A stretch of 64,000 nucleotides of DNA from Ichthyophthirius multifiliis. Taxonomy: Eukaryota; Ciliophora; Oligohymenophorea; Hymenostomatida. Positions within the stretch are counted from its first letter, which is position 1; each line of letters begins with the position of its first letter. This document shows, piece by piece, positions 10,978 to 25,733 of the stretch. The stretch covers positions 110,096 to 174,095 of the forward strand of contig NW_004085883.1 of the NCBI RefSeq assembly GCF_000220395.1, given 5' to 3'. The notes under the pieces are model-generated. The model had not been told where the DNA came from. It saw nothing but the letters and a program-made list of their open reading frames with translations, and ran no database searches. Made by a program: the position numbers and the translations under genes.

Positions 10978-13900
10978 TCATTAAATTTGGCTTTAGCTTC
11001 CATTATACTTATTATATTAAAGATTATTCTTACTTAAACTATTTTATTTTTCTTACATTCCTTAATAGAAATTCATAAATCCAACACTTCCTCCACTTTA
11101 ATTATTTTCTCTTGAATTATTCAAGTTCAAGTTATCTAATATACTAGCAGTTATTTGATTATTTAAATTCTCACTATTATTATCTTCTCCATTTTCATTA
11201 CTATTATTAACATAACTATAGTCATTTATGCTACTTCTTTCTCTACTTCTACTGCTATTTCTCATAGGACTTTTTCTATCAGTTCCTATATTTTTACTCA
11301 TATTTAAGAAATTACTATTTCCATTTTGATTAATAGATTATCTTTTTTTAAGAGATAAATTATATTTTAATATAAATTTAAAAATACCTTCTTGCTTGTC
11401 TTGTATCAGATTTTAATCTTTCATTTTCTCTGAGAAGAATTTCTTTTTTTTTTTCAATTTTATTCAATGTTTCTTATGTTTCATTTTTTTAATTAATTAA
11501 ATGATCTTTTTCTAAATTCCATTTAGCTCTTTCTTTTTCGTGTTCAAAAATTAAAAGATTTCGTCTTCTTTCAGCATCTTTAAACTTTTTTTTATATATA
11601 TTTAAAACAAAAAGCAATAAAGATATAAAGATATAATATGAATAAAAATAAAAAAAAAAACTAAATATTTAAAGATTTATTATATACTCAAAAAAAAAAT
11701 TATATTTATTTAAATTTTTTTAAAAGAAGAATATATATATATATTTATTACCTTTTCTTCTACAGTATTTATTTTAGATTTGAAAATTTCTTTCTCATTT
11801 TCGAGTTTAATTTAAAATTCTTTTTTTTCATATTCTCTTTCTTTTCTCATTGTTTCGATTTCTTACTAATATTTTTTCTCATTTTCAAGAAGTTCAATCA
11901 TTCTTTTTTCTGTCATCATAGCACTCGAATTCTTCTATCTACTCTCAAACAAAGCCTAACCTACATTGTTTTTCAAATCGGCTTCTAATTTAGTAATTTT
12001 GAGGTTCGCAATCTATAATTTTTGGTTAGAAACTTCATTTAATTCATTAATTTATGTTTAATATTTTCTTTCAATTTAAATTAGCATATCAGTGACTCCT
12101 TATTCCCTTTCATTTTTTTCTGCCTGTCTTTATTTTTATAAATGAGTGAGTGTTTATTCAAATTTTTTCTGTGCTTCTAATAAATCTTACTTGGCCTGTT
12201 CTTTTTATTAGTTAAGGAAGGAAAATTTACCTTCCCAAAGTACTTTATCTCTTTCATAAGAAGTATTAAGTTCATGTTTTTCGTTATCTAAGAGCACATT
12301 TTGGGATTTTAACTTTTCTATTTCTTAAATTAAACACCTTTTTTCTTAAGAGGTGAACTCTTTAGACTTTGAAAGCTAGTCTTTTAGTTATTCTAACTCA
12401 TATGCGTATTTTTCCTCGTTTTCTTTTAGACGAATTTCTAAGAATTGGTTTTTTTCAGTAAAAATGGCGTTTTCTTTTTCCAATTCAGAAAGCTGTTTTT
12501 AGGTGAGAGTTTCTTGTTCTTTATTTGCTTTTTTTATGTTCATAATTTTTTATTCAATGATGATTTTTTCTTCATTTAAGGCTTACATCTTTTCAGTCAT
12601 TTCTTTAGTCCATTCGATTTTTTGGAGTTTTAGACGTTCTTCGTATTTTTGGGAAGATTGCTCGATGTTTTTTTCGAGTTCTTGGAGTTTTTTTTGGTAG
12701 AATTCGTTTTATTGAGAAGATAGGGCTACTTATTTTTCAGAAGAAATTTTATTTTATAAATATTCGTCTTGGATATTTTAATATCTTTTTTTAGTTTCTT
12801 CAAGTTTTTCATCTAATATTTATTTTTATTAACAAAATTCTTGCTTTAATTCTTAAACTTCCCTTTTTTTATTTTCTAAACTTTTCTCACTATTTTATAG
12901 TTTTTGGCTCAAATTCTAATTTAAACTTTCACTTTATTATAGGCACTTTTATGTTTATTCATACTTTTATTAGAGATCTTTACGTTCAGTAGTGTATTGA
13001 AAGGTTAATTACTCCAGTTATTATTGGTAAGTTTATTATGTATTTTGTAATTATTATTTAATCTCATTTAGTGTCTTTTCTAGATTTTCTATGTTCTTTT
13101 ATTTTATTTCTAATTAATGTTCATATTGACCTTACATATCTAATATTTATATTTCATATTCCTTTATATCTTCCTTTATATGTATAATTTTTTTTTTTTG
13201 GTTAAATACATATATATATATATAGAATTGAATATTTATTTTTTATACACGAAGATTATCTATTTCATCTTCTAGAATTTATTTTTCATCAATTAATTTT
13301 TATTCATATTCTTCAATTAATTAATTATAATTTTTTTCTCTTTTATCTCTTTGGAAAAAAAAAAGTAATAAATATAAAAAAATATAAAAAAAGTACTTTT
13401 CATCAAGTAATCTTTTTTCTAATGTTTCTCTTTCAATTTCAAACATATTTTTTAATTAAGCAAGTGTTTCTTCATATTTATATTGATTTTCCCTTAATTC
13501 GTTTTATGATCTATCCTTAATATTTTCTATATTTTCCTCTAATTATTTAATTTTCAAAAGGAATTTTTTTTCCATATCTTTCGAATTTAAATTAAGCATT
13601 CCTTCCACTTCTTTTAATTTCTAATCTACATTATTTTTTTATACTCTAATTTCATTTAATTAGCAACTTAAGTCTTAAATTTTCAATTCACTTTCATTTA
13701 TATATAGTTTATTTTTCATGTCGTTTTCCTACAATTCTTTTTATAAATTTTCAATCTAACATTCTAAATTTTTTTTTATCTAAGCATTTTAAGTTTCTAA
13801 TTATTTAATTTATTTCAAATGACTTTCCTTTAATTATAGATATTATTTATTTTAGACTGTATCATTATTATTATATGAGTCTAATTCTAAAGCCTAAATA

Positions 13901-15391
13901 GTACTTTCGTGTGCTTTTTTGACTTCAATCAATTATTTTTTAAGTTCATCTACTTATTATTCAACGAAGCCTTTTTCTTATTAAAGTAGTGCGTAGTTTG
14001 ATTTGAGTTCGGTTTTTTCCTATTTATATTTTTCTATATTTTATTGTAATTCTGAATTAAGTTTTCCGTTTTAAACTTTTAATTATTATAATTAATCATT
14101 ATACTAATCTTTTAATTCATCTAAATTCTTTAAACCACTATTAGAAAGTTCAGAAACTTACTTTTTTGCAAATGAAATCTCATTTTATAGCTCTTGTATA
14201 TTTTTTTGGTAATTTTTTTCTTTAAATAAATAATTCTCGTTTTATTACTATTAATTGTTTTATATATTTATTATTTTCTCATTTAAATCATTATTTTAAT
14301 CCTTTAGAATATTTACTTTGTTTTCTAGTTATTTTATTGTCTTTTCGTATTGGATTTATTATTCTTTTATTTTATTACTCAAATCATTCTAAAGTGATTA
14401 AAATGTATTTTCAGAGGTTTTCTCTTTTTAACCATATTCATTACATAATTATTCAAAATGAGATGCTTTATGGTCTAAAAGAGCTTTTTCTTTCTAAAAT
14501 TAGCTTTCTTTTAATAAAAGTTGTCTTTCGCTTTTATTTAATTACTCTTCAAGAGTTTTTAGTTTGTTTTTTAAATTTTCAATTTTATCAAAGTATTCAT
14601 TTTTATCATTTTTTAATTAATCTTTTAACTCTTTCTCTTGTTTTTATCTATCTTCTTCTAATTCTTGTATTGTTTTCATGTTTTTTTATTAAGAATTTAA
14701 TAGCTATTCTTATTCTTTTTATAATTAAATATATTTATTCTAAGTATTTTACTTTTCTTATTCATATTTAACTTTAATTTCTTATATTTCCTATTCAAGT
14801 TTTTTTTGTATATCGTTTCTACAATTCTAATTATTTTAAAAAAAATATATATAAACAACATAATAAATATATATATTTATATATATATATTATATAGTAT
14901 ATATATATATAATTATATTTATATATATATTTATTTATATATATATATATTTGTATATACATATATATAAAAACGCTACTTTCTATATATCTATTTCCTA
15001 CTCGAAATTCTTAATAAAATATGTTGCTCCTTCAGTTGTCATTTTATTAATAAAATCTAAAAAAACTATTAATCTATTTACAGTTTAAGGTCCATGTTCT
15101 ACTAAAAATTATTAGAAAAATTTTAGGTCTTTCTCATATTCAGAAAAAGATTCGTATTAACAAGATTTTAGTTTACGCTCAATGGGTTAAAATTCCCTTT
15201 GAATAAATTATTAGCATTAATTATTTGATTCTTTTTCATTAATTGTTTTAATTTATTAGAACCTATTTTTTATTTTTTTAATTAGATCATCTTAATATTA
15301 TTAAACAACATCTCCGACAGCTTTTTTCTTAAAATTTTCTATTGCTTATTCTTTAGCTTATTTATTTAAATACTTTTTATTTTTATTTCAG

Positions 15392-15450
<59 letters not shown>

Positions 15451-16961
15451 CTTTTAATTCATCTAATGTTGTAGGAATTTTAGTAAAAACTTATTCTTTT
15501 AAATATTTTTCATAATATTCAAATGATTTTTATTAAGCTTTTTAACATTCATCTTAACAAACATATGTCCAAGCATTTTATATATTAGGAACTGCTCCAT
15601 TATTTATTGCTGTTAAATAAGAATTACATAAAGTCATTAACATTTCTCCGCTTAAAGATTTCCCATTTAATTTTTTTGGTTTTATTCTTTACAGAACTCT
15701 TTTTCTTAATTATATTACTTATTCGAAAAACTCTGGCCTTAATTAATCTAGATCCATTTTGTCTAGTTTTTGTAAATTTTACTCGTTCAATAAAGGACGT
15801 ACTAATGTAAAACATTCTCTTTATTAAAAAAATGTGGTTAATAATCTACGTATTCTATTTTTTTATTCTACTTCATCAGAAAAGCCTTTCTATTCTGTTT
15901 TTTTTTGTTATAATTTTTTTTTTTTTTTTTTTTTAATAAATATACCTAAAAGTGCTTTTTCGAGATAATCATTTGAGGTTATTGCTTCCCCTTCTTAATC
16001 AACTAATTATAATGAAAAATCTCTTATTATCCAGAAGAAATTCGGAAAATATTTTGAATACTCTTTTTTTTTAATTTTTTAAATATTTTTATAATTTTTT
16101 GTATATATATATATAAAGTTTATCAAAATAATATAACAAAAAGACATATAATATTTATTTATTATTTTAAATAAAAATTATATTATATAAATTACCTTCT
16201 TAATCAATTTAATCACAATCGGTTGATTTAATATGAATATTCTTAGTTAAATTTACAACTAAAGATAAATTGCTTAATGCATTTTCCTAAACAATACATA
16301 AAAATAAAAAAAATATTATAAATAAATATTTATTCTTCATACATCAATAGAACCCATAGAATTATAAATAAAACTAGAGGCAAGTAAAATAGTTAAAGAA
16401 AAAATTCTTGTATCATGAGTTTAATCTTCATCAGTTGACCCTATTCCTTCAGAATCCATAATTAATACATTAATAGGTTCGCCATCTGAAGTTTATCCTT
16501 TAATAGGTGTTCCCCAAACCCAAATACCCTTTAATTTTAAAGTTTTTTTTTATATAAATATATATATATATATTAATGTATATAGCTACCTTTGTGCAAG
16601 GATTTACAGTTGGCCCTACTCCAAAACCGCCACTTCTATTAAGTAACATTCGGTTTAAAAGATATGATTTTCCGGTTCTATATGCACCTGCGACTGATAT
16701 TACTCCAATTGGTTTTGGAATTTATTTTATAAATTGAACTGTTTCTGAATTTAAACTATATGCTATTTATTATTTTTATAAATTTAATTTTTTTATTTTT
16801 TTAGTAATTATAATTATTATTTTATTATGTTTTTTTCAATTTTTTAATAATTGTTTTATAGTTTTTTTTTTGTTTCTATTAAAAAAAATGATATTTTTAC
16901 TTCGTGATTATTAGTCAAAAATAACTAATGGTAAAGCTTCTTCTTTATATATTGATTGCAT
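10978..16961 (-). CDS. Guanylate-binding protein (GBP/atlastin-type GTPase) with very long coiled-coil tail
   Basis: ATG at 16961-16959, TGA at 10980-10978. Early exons splice cleanly: 16961-16901, 16762-16590, 16528-16343, 16286-16196 and onward. GTPase motifs: the P-loop GAYRTGKSYLLN, then GIWVWGTP, the G3 region LIMDSEGIGS, and FPNFFWIIRDFSLQ with the RD motif typical of GBPs in place of the TKxD of Ras. The GBP helical domain follows, with RLLTTFFQQRECFTL, LRPEFFEQV, LNGKSLSGEMLM and NNGAVPNIQNAW. From about 14820 down to 11400 the product is almost unbroken Glu/Lys/Leu/Gln coiled coil interrupted by several AT introns (near 14830-14985, 13340-13395, 13190-13230, 11590-11750). The tail is Ser/Asn-rich with SSRSRERSS. 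About 1,700 residues by estimate. Dynamin-like GTPases of this type act at membranes; the tail suggests scaffold or tether use. Inner exon edges are approximate. Confidence 0.88.
15392..15450. repeat. TA repeat inside a GBP-gene intron
   Basis: Nearly pure TA for about 58 bases, forming most of an intron between the exon ending TTLDELK and the next exon starting YLNKQAKE on the minus strand. Confidence 0.8.
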
Positions 16962-19344
16962 ATTTTTTATTTAGTTTATTATTTATTTTTATATAAAAAA
17001 TCTTTTTTTTAAAAAAAATAATAATAATATATTAGGAGATTTTAATTTTTTTGATTTTAAATTTTTTCTTTTTCAATTATAAACATTTTGAAATTTTGAA
17101 ATTTTGAAAAGGAAAATAAATTTATTAAAAATGTGTTTTATTATATTATTTACAAAATAATAAATTTTTTATTTATTTTTTATAACTAAAATAAATTTAC
17201 ATAAATTATAACAATTTTCGTTTATATATAATTTATATTCTTTATTAATTAAAAATATAAATATTTCATTCAAAAATAATATTTCTATTTGTGAATTTAA
17301 AAATAATTAATAAAAAAAGAAAGTGAAAAAAATAAATAAAAGCAAATAAATTTTCTAAATAAAATATTGTTTAAAAAAATATAAATCTATTGTTTTAATA
17401 GTCATACTATTAGTATAAAAATAACAGAAGTTAAATTAAATAAATAAATATAATAATAATTATAATTATATAAATTAATATTATAAATAGAATTATAAAC
17501 TTCTAAAATTAAGATAAAATATAATTAAATAATATCAAAATAAAAATTAAATAAAAAATTATTACCAAATAATCTTTAAAAATATTAGTTAAACAAAAAT
17601 AAGAAGTATATTTAATAATAAAAAATATCCTCAAGTAAAAAATAAATTTTCTATAAACATAATTGTAATTTTATTACAAAGATATAGTATAAAAAGTTAA
17701 ATAATTTATAAGTTAAAAACGATTATTATAATTTTAATTTAAAACATATTAGTTTAATTAATTTTGTTTAAAAAAAAAGTGTAATTTACAAAGGTAAATC
17801 ATTATTCTAAAATATATAAGAAATAGCCTTTAAAAAAAAAAGCAAACACGTATATATTTATTTGATAGCAAAATATATTATATATATTTATGAAAATAAA
17901 AATTATTAAATACATTTAAGTCTTTTAAAATAAAGAAATAAGAAAATAATAAAAAAAGATAAAACTTGTTTAAAGATATACTAGTATATTAAAAAAAATA
18001 GAAGGATAATAAAAGTAAGAAATTCAAACTTATAGAAGTAAGAAATTCAAACTTATAGCAATTAGCAATTAAATAATAATTATATTTAATATAAAAAAGT
18101 TTATTGTACAATAAATAATTTAATGAATAATTAAATATCTAATTCAAATAAAATATATTGACTTAATAAAGTTTAAAATAAAATAACTCAAGAGTATATT
18201 TGAAAAATTAAAATATGAAAAAAAAAATTAATTTAGTATTAATAATAAAAAATATGATAAAAAAGCATTTGATCAAAAGAATATGAAAGATAAAATTTTT
18301 AAAATAATGATATTATTGAAAATATTTATTTTTTAAAATGTAATTTATTTTACTTTTATATATAAAGTTTTATTTAAAAGAATAAATAACAAATATTACA
18401 TTTAATTTATTAATTAAAGCTTTAATCTTAAATGAAAACTTTTAAAAAAATCTAATATAGGTTAAAATTTATGATTGTGAATACTAAAAGAGAAGTAAAT
18501 AAAAATAAAAATTGAATAATAAGGAAAAAAAAAATATGTATTTAAAATAAAGATTAATTGATTATTTATAAACTCACAAAGCAATCATAAATTTTATAAA
18601 AATAAATGATAAAAAAAATTATAGAAATATTAAAAATAACAATAAAAATTTATTTTTTATTAAAAAGAAATTTTAGGAAATTATTACAAGCTATAAAATA
18701 AAATATTATAGAAATAATAAAATTTGAAATATAAAAGAATAAAAAAATTTATTAATATTAAAAATATATATAAAATTTAAAAATTAAATTTTAAAAATTA
18801 TATATAATTTAAAGATAAAATAAAAACATATTTAGATAATAAATATATATAAATATTAATTTAAATAAATTAAGATATATTATAAAATATATATTATAAA
18901 GTCATTTTTATTTTAGACTTTTTTTTTTTAGATATTACTTATATAAAATACAAAAAAAAAATTAGAAAATATTTAAATTACAAATTAAAATTAAATAATT
19001 AATCATCTAGATAATAATAATAAAAAAAAAACAAAAATTAATAAATATAAATAAAAAACTGAAAATAATGCATAATATTAGATAAAAAATATGAATATAT
19101 AAAAAAAGAATTTATAAAATAGAAACATTATGTAAATAAAACAATAAAAATATATATATATATTTATTTTTTTATATACTAATAATATTTTAAATTTTTT
19201 TTTTCTATTAACAAAAACAACTTAATTATATTATTATTTCTTTTTTATTTATAAAAATGAAAAAAAAAAAATTAAAATTAGTCTATTAAAAATAATAAAA
19301 TATTTTTTTTTTAAATATAAAATAAATAAATATATTTTTTATTT
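16962..19344. other. Long gene-poor region
   Basis: About 2.4 kb of A-rich sequence. Frames open under the ciliate code exist, but they are Lys/Asn/Ile-only, shift constantly and show no family motif, so I call no gene. The only clear structure is a perfect tandem duplication at 18013-18058. Confidence 0.5.
18013..18058. repeat. Perfect 23-bp tandem duplication
   Basis: A 23-base unit beginning aagtaagaaattc and ending cttatag is present twice head to tail (18013-18035 and 18036-18058) with no mismatch. It is more complex than the surrounding TA and A tracts. Confidence 0.9.
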
Positions 19345-19617
<273 letters not shown>

Positions 19618-20427
19618 CTTTTTTTTTTTTTTTTTTTTGTGAAATATATTCTTCTTAATTATTTATATATTTAATTTTTTTTTTATTTTTATATTTCAAA
19701 AAAAATAATTTTTTTTTTAAAAATAAGAATCAAATAAAAAATTAAATATTATTAAACTCTTATAATTATTTTAAATTTTTATATTCTTTTAATTTCTTGA
19801 AAATAAAATGTTTATTATTATAAATATATATATTTTCAAATAAAAAAATTAATTTTTATTTAAAATAATAATATAGAAAATAATAATATTTAAATATAAA
19901 AATAATTATATGTAATTAATAAATATATATATATATATATATATATTCATAACTATAAAATTTATTTTGATTATTTATTTTTTTAATATTTAATTTAATA
20001 TAAATCTTTTTGAATTCTTTTTATTAATATAAAGTATAAATATTTAGAATTTAAAATATTTAAATTAATTTAAAAAAATATTTTTAATTAAATTATTATA
20101 ATTAATTTTTATATCATATATATTTTTCTATTTTTTTTTTTTGTATTTTGATATTAATTATTTTTTTATTTAAAATATTTATAGATTTATGTTATACTAT
20201 GTATTTAATAAACAGTATATTCTATATAATTTACTTTTTATATTTTTAAACGACAAATAATTATTAATAAATAAACATTATTAATTTTTTTATATATAGG
20301 ATATTATTAATGGTTTTATTAAAAATTATTTCAATATTTTTTTTTTTAAAAAAAATATTTATTTAATTTTTTAAATAAATTATTTTTGATTTACAAATAC
20401 TTAAAAAACTAAAAAAGTTATATATTT
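19618..20427. other. Divergent spacer between LC8 and dynein heavy chain
   Basis: Presumed shared 5' region of two divergent dynein genes. It also should contain the missing first LC8 exon and its intron (a 22-base poly-A/T tract sits at 19619-19640). No promoter element was identified. Confidence 0.5.
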
Positions 20428-20597
20428 ATGAATAACCAATATTTTGGAATTTCAGAATAAGATCCTTAATATTAATTTTAATAATAATATACACATGAAA
20501 TAATTAAAGAAATGAAGCTTCTAAAGGCTAAATATCCAGCCACAAAATAAACATACAATGTTTTTTATTTTTTTAAAAACGAATTTATTAAATATCA

Positions 20598-20628
<31 letters not shown>

Positions 20629-21977
20629 TCAATAATACTATAATAGATATAAAAAAAAAAACGCAAATTACATTCTTTTGTTTCTTTGTAAAATGATTCT
20701 AAGTAATAAAAATAAATAATTTAATCATATATTTATTAGTTTTCTTTTAATATAATTTAAATAAGAATATAATAATCACCAATTTTTAAGTTAGACAAAG
20801 ATAGGTTAAAATAAGGATTATAAGACGCAAAATAATATAAATAAATATAATAATCATTTAATAGTAATAAAGATACATTTGTAAAAATATTTTTATAAAA
20901 AAGGTTTTTATTTTTTATTTTGAAAAAAATAGATTTGCATTAATTAATAATCATTAAATAATTCAAAACTAAATCTAGTTTTAGATAATTTACCTAAATA
21001 ATTAAAAACATTATATAAAATAGATAAACTATTAGTAACTAGTGAGATGATATAAAATGATAGTATAAATTATAGTAATTAGATGCATATTTCAAATAGT
21101 TAAATATTAAGAAAATTAGATAAAAAAAGCTTTTCAATAAGTAAAAAGAAACCAGGATTAAAAAAAATATCATAAGAATTATGTTCTAATAGAAAATTTA
21201 ATTAAATTGATTATTTTTAAACAGAAAATATGATACATATTAAAATACCTTTTGTTTAGAATTTTAATGTATATTTTTTAGGATATAAAAATAATAATTT
21301 TTTTGCATAATTAAATAGATTGAACCTCTAGAAAAATATGACGAAGAATAATTATATGATAATCAATATATTAGTTTACTTGAAAAAGGACCGGTAAGAG
21401 GATTCTCAAAATGGTTGGAAATAAATGGAAAAATTTAATGGAAAGAATGTATTATACATAAGCATTTTAAAGATTCTAATATATATTTAATTGAATGGTT
21501 ATATAATAAAAAAATGAAAGAAGTAAACTTATTGTTTATCTTATTAATATATTTTATCTTTTTATAGGTTAGCAGATTAAATTTATTATTCGAAAATGAA
21601 TCATAAAGTAAAGGCGATTTAAGGTATTAAATAGCTAAAGAAAGAAGAGAATAAATGCTTTTTTTCCTTAGTATGAAAGATTAAATTATATAAGAAAATA
21701 TTGAATAACAGGATATTTACAATATAAACGTTATTTTATATCCAAAAGAAAGATTAGAAGATATAATAAAATAGTAATAATATTTTATATTTATTTAAAC
21801 TTTTATAAAAATAATATAAATAGGACATTAATCTATGACTTAAAATAATAATCAAATATGAAATAAAATCGAAATTTAATAATAGAGGGAGTTTTATTAA
21901 TGTATAAATATAATGTAGTTAAATTTAATTATTAATTTCATACAGTAAATTCTATGGAAAGCTTTTATAATAAGTAA

Positions 21978-22017
<40 letters not shown>

Positions 22018-23942
22018 AATAAATATATATAAATATATAAATATATATAAATATATATATTAATATTTATTTTTTTATAGATATTTGCCTTTTTTTAATA
22101 ATTTAAAAGGATAAATAGTATCTTAAATTAATTAATATTTAATTTTAGAATATACAATAGAAGAAGGTTAAGAATAAGAAATAAAAAAATAATATAATGA
22201 AATTATTTAGTTTCAAAGTAATAATATAAATGATTAAAAAATTCATTTTTTAGGAATAAAATAAATATTAATTGATAATATGTCATATATAGAATATATT
22301 AAAAAATAAGTATATTAAAATTCTCTTATATTTACTAAAGATAAAAGATGTGAATTATTTTAATTAATATTACCTATGTTAACATAATTTGTTACTTATA
22401 TTCAATACATAAATATTTATTAAAATATTTGTGTCGAATAGGATTAGAATAAACCTGCTTTATTAAAATTAAAAAGTTAGTTTTTTTATTTTATTTAAAA
22501 AATAATTTATTGATATATATATATTTTTTTTAATAAATAAAAAAAGATTTAGGTAAATAGTTTAATCGATAAGTATTTAAAATTGAAAGATTAATCGATA
22601 AAGTAGATACTGGATTATCAGAGCTAAATAAATAATTAATTAAATTGTTTATATAAATAGGAGGAGAAATATACACTAAATAATGGAGAGAAAAAGTTTA
22701 TAAATAAATAAAAAAAATGACAAATAGTTTAATTGAAAGTTATTTAATTTAATTAATTTGCTTGTCTACAGATTCTTTGATTTAATAAATTAATACATAT
22801 TATGCTATAATGCCTCTTTATGATATATAAATTGAATAATTATAATATTTAGCTCCTGATTTAGTAAAACTTAGAAACGAATAAAGAAAACTTTAACTTT
22901 TAGACTATTAAGTATATTTTATTTTAAATTTTTAATAATATTTATATATAAATTATTTATAAATATATATTTTAAAGATTTAATATAATTCGAATTTGAA
23001 TTAAGTATAATAAAAAGAATAAAAAATCTAAGAAAATGTATAAAAAATCAATTTTTTTTATTTAAATAAAAAATTTTAATATAAAAAAAGTGGCTTTAAT
23101 ATACTGTAAAATTTCCTAAAGATTTAGATCCTTTAGATATTCCTGTATAGTTTAAATTATTTTTATTTATTTTTTCTTAATAATATAAAAACATAGAAAT
23201 AATAAAGAAGAAAAGATCTTAAATTTAAATAAATAAAATCAACTGAAAATATTTATTTAGTAATTTATTTTTTTTTCTAGGAAAAAAAAAATTAGAATTT
23301 ATTAAAAATTTTATATATATATATAGACTTCAATAGATGAAGAATATAAAAAAGCTAAATCATTTGTAAAAAATAATTTAAAAACAGAATTATATTAGAA
23401 TGAATTAATTGAAAATTTATATTTAAAATATAATTAAGATGCAAGAATTATATTTACTATTTATTAAATATTATGTGAAAAAATACTAGGAGGTATTTTA
23501 ATATATAAATAAATAAATAAAATATTTAAAAATAGATGAATTTAAAACAATTAAATATCTAAATTATCAAAATATGATTATAAAACCATTATTTAATTTA
23601 AATATAGTAATTTTAGCTAATGATAAAAGTGAAGAATCGTAAAATAAAATTACTTTTTAATTATTATTTTAAAAAAAATACCAAAATAAATAGAAAAAAA
23701 TAAATGAAATTAGTGACAAAATTATTTTCAAATAAAAATGCAGAAAAACCGGAAATTTTCAATCTTATTTTATACAATGGAAGAAACAAATTTTATTAAT
23801 ACAATGAATAAAGTTATAAAGATATTTTTTATGAAATTGCTAAAAGAAATCATTCAGAAATCGAATTAAATAGTTTAAAGATATATATTAAGTAATATAC
23901 AAATATATTAAATTTAATCTAATATATATATATTATTTATTC

Positions 23943-23988
<46 letters not shown>

Positions 23989-24854
23989 TTTTTTTTTTTC
24001 CTTTTTTTAGACTAAAAGTGTAGTTTAGTAAAGAATGGGATGGTTTAATTTAAACTCGTTTATGATTCGAATTGATCCTCCTTTAGATGTTTTAGAAGAA
24101 GAAATAAAAAATTGTTTTAAAAAACCAATTTAAGATATTGAATTAATTGAAAAACTAAATTTTAAATGTAATATTTTTAAGAATACTTAAATTTTTTATA
24201 AAAAAAAAAAGAAAGATGGTTTTATAGAAAATGAAAATGATTAATAAAATTCAGAAAAAACTTTCAATATAAAATAACTTAAAGAAAAACTTAAATAAAT
24301 GGATCTAGAAATAGATGATTTTATACTTCATTCATTTTATAGTATGTATGGTTTTCTTATATTACTTTTAAGATTTGAATTTTATATATAATATTCTAAA
24401 TAATATGAAAAATATATAGAAACATAGATAGCAACTAACGATTTAAATGTAATTTAAATAAAAATATATTAATATAAATAAATTTAATATTAATATAAAA
24501 TAGATATTAGAAGAAGTATTTATTGAATTATAAAGATTGTAAAGGGATTTAAATTTGATATAAAATATTTTACCAAATAGTATGAATTTAGGAATATTTC
24601 AAGTCGATATATAAGATTTTAAAAATATAATTATTTAAGAAATAAAAATAAAAGATAAATAAATAAAAGATTTATTATATAAATGTTGTTTTAATGCTTT
24701 GAAAAGTAACTCAGAATTAGAAGTTGAAATTCTTTCTTAATTAGAAATAAAACCTCAAACAATAGATTAATATATATAAATTAATTAATATTTAGAAGGA
24801 GATAAAATAAAAAATTAATTTTAAGAAATTGATTAATATATAATTTTATCAAGT

Positions 24855-24910
<56 letters not shown>

Positions 24911-25675
24911 AATGTAATTATTTTATAGCAAGACTTATTTAATAATTGGAAATTTATTTGATTGTAGCAGATGAAATTATAATGACTTAATTTTTAAAAT
25001 AAACTACTACATTAAAAGAACTAGAATAAAAAAAAAAAGAAACTGAAAAAAGATAAGAAGACTGTTAATCAAAGTTTAGCAAAATACATTTGGATAAAAA
25101 ATAAAAGTTAATTTAAGAAATAGAAAACTTGAATTTAGAATGTAAAAATTTCATGGTTTTAAATAATCTAGATGATGCATATTAAAATATTGGTATTTCT
25201 GAAGGATTATAATAAAAATTTAATTAGTAATAAAACAAGATTAAAGAAATAAGATATGAAGAATAGAATTTGAATGTAAATTTTGATGTTAGGTTAAATA
25301 TTAATGAAGAATAATAAAATTTCGAAAATTATTATTAATTTTGGAGATTCGCAAGTGAATGGAAATATGTATTTTTATTATCTTATTAAATTATTATAAT
25401 TATTATAAATAGAAAAAAGAATAATGGCAAAATAAAACAATTATTAATAATTCAAATAATTAATAAGATATAAAAGACATCGAAAATACACTTAATAATG
25501 GAAGTAAAATGATTAGATAAGTAGAAGGATATTTTTAAGAAAATAATCCATAGTTTATATAGTTATTAGAAATTATAAATAATGAAATTTAATATTATGA
25601 AAAAATATATGATTTATTAGTTAGTGTATCAAAAGAATCATTTAAATAAGAAAATTGGAATGTTAATAAATATAT

Positions 25676-25733
<58 letters not shown>

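Noticed and set aside
14337-14771. Plus-strand frame of 144 codons
   Set aside because: Phe/Leu/Ile-rich antisense shadow of the Lys/Glu-rich coiled coil of the GBP gene.
15607-15815. Short frames on both strands
   Set aside because: They overlap the GBP helical-domain exon, which aligns with the family in a third reading.
16962-19344. Possible plus-strand gene with many TAA codons
   Set aside because: Open frames are expected by chance when only TGA stops; composition is Lys/Asn/Ile only and no motif or consistent splice pattern appears.
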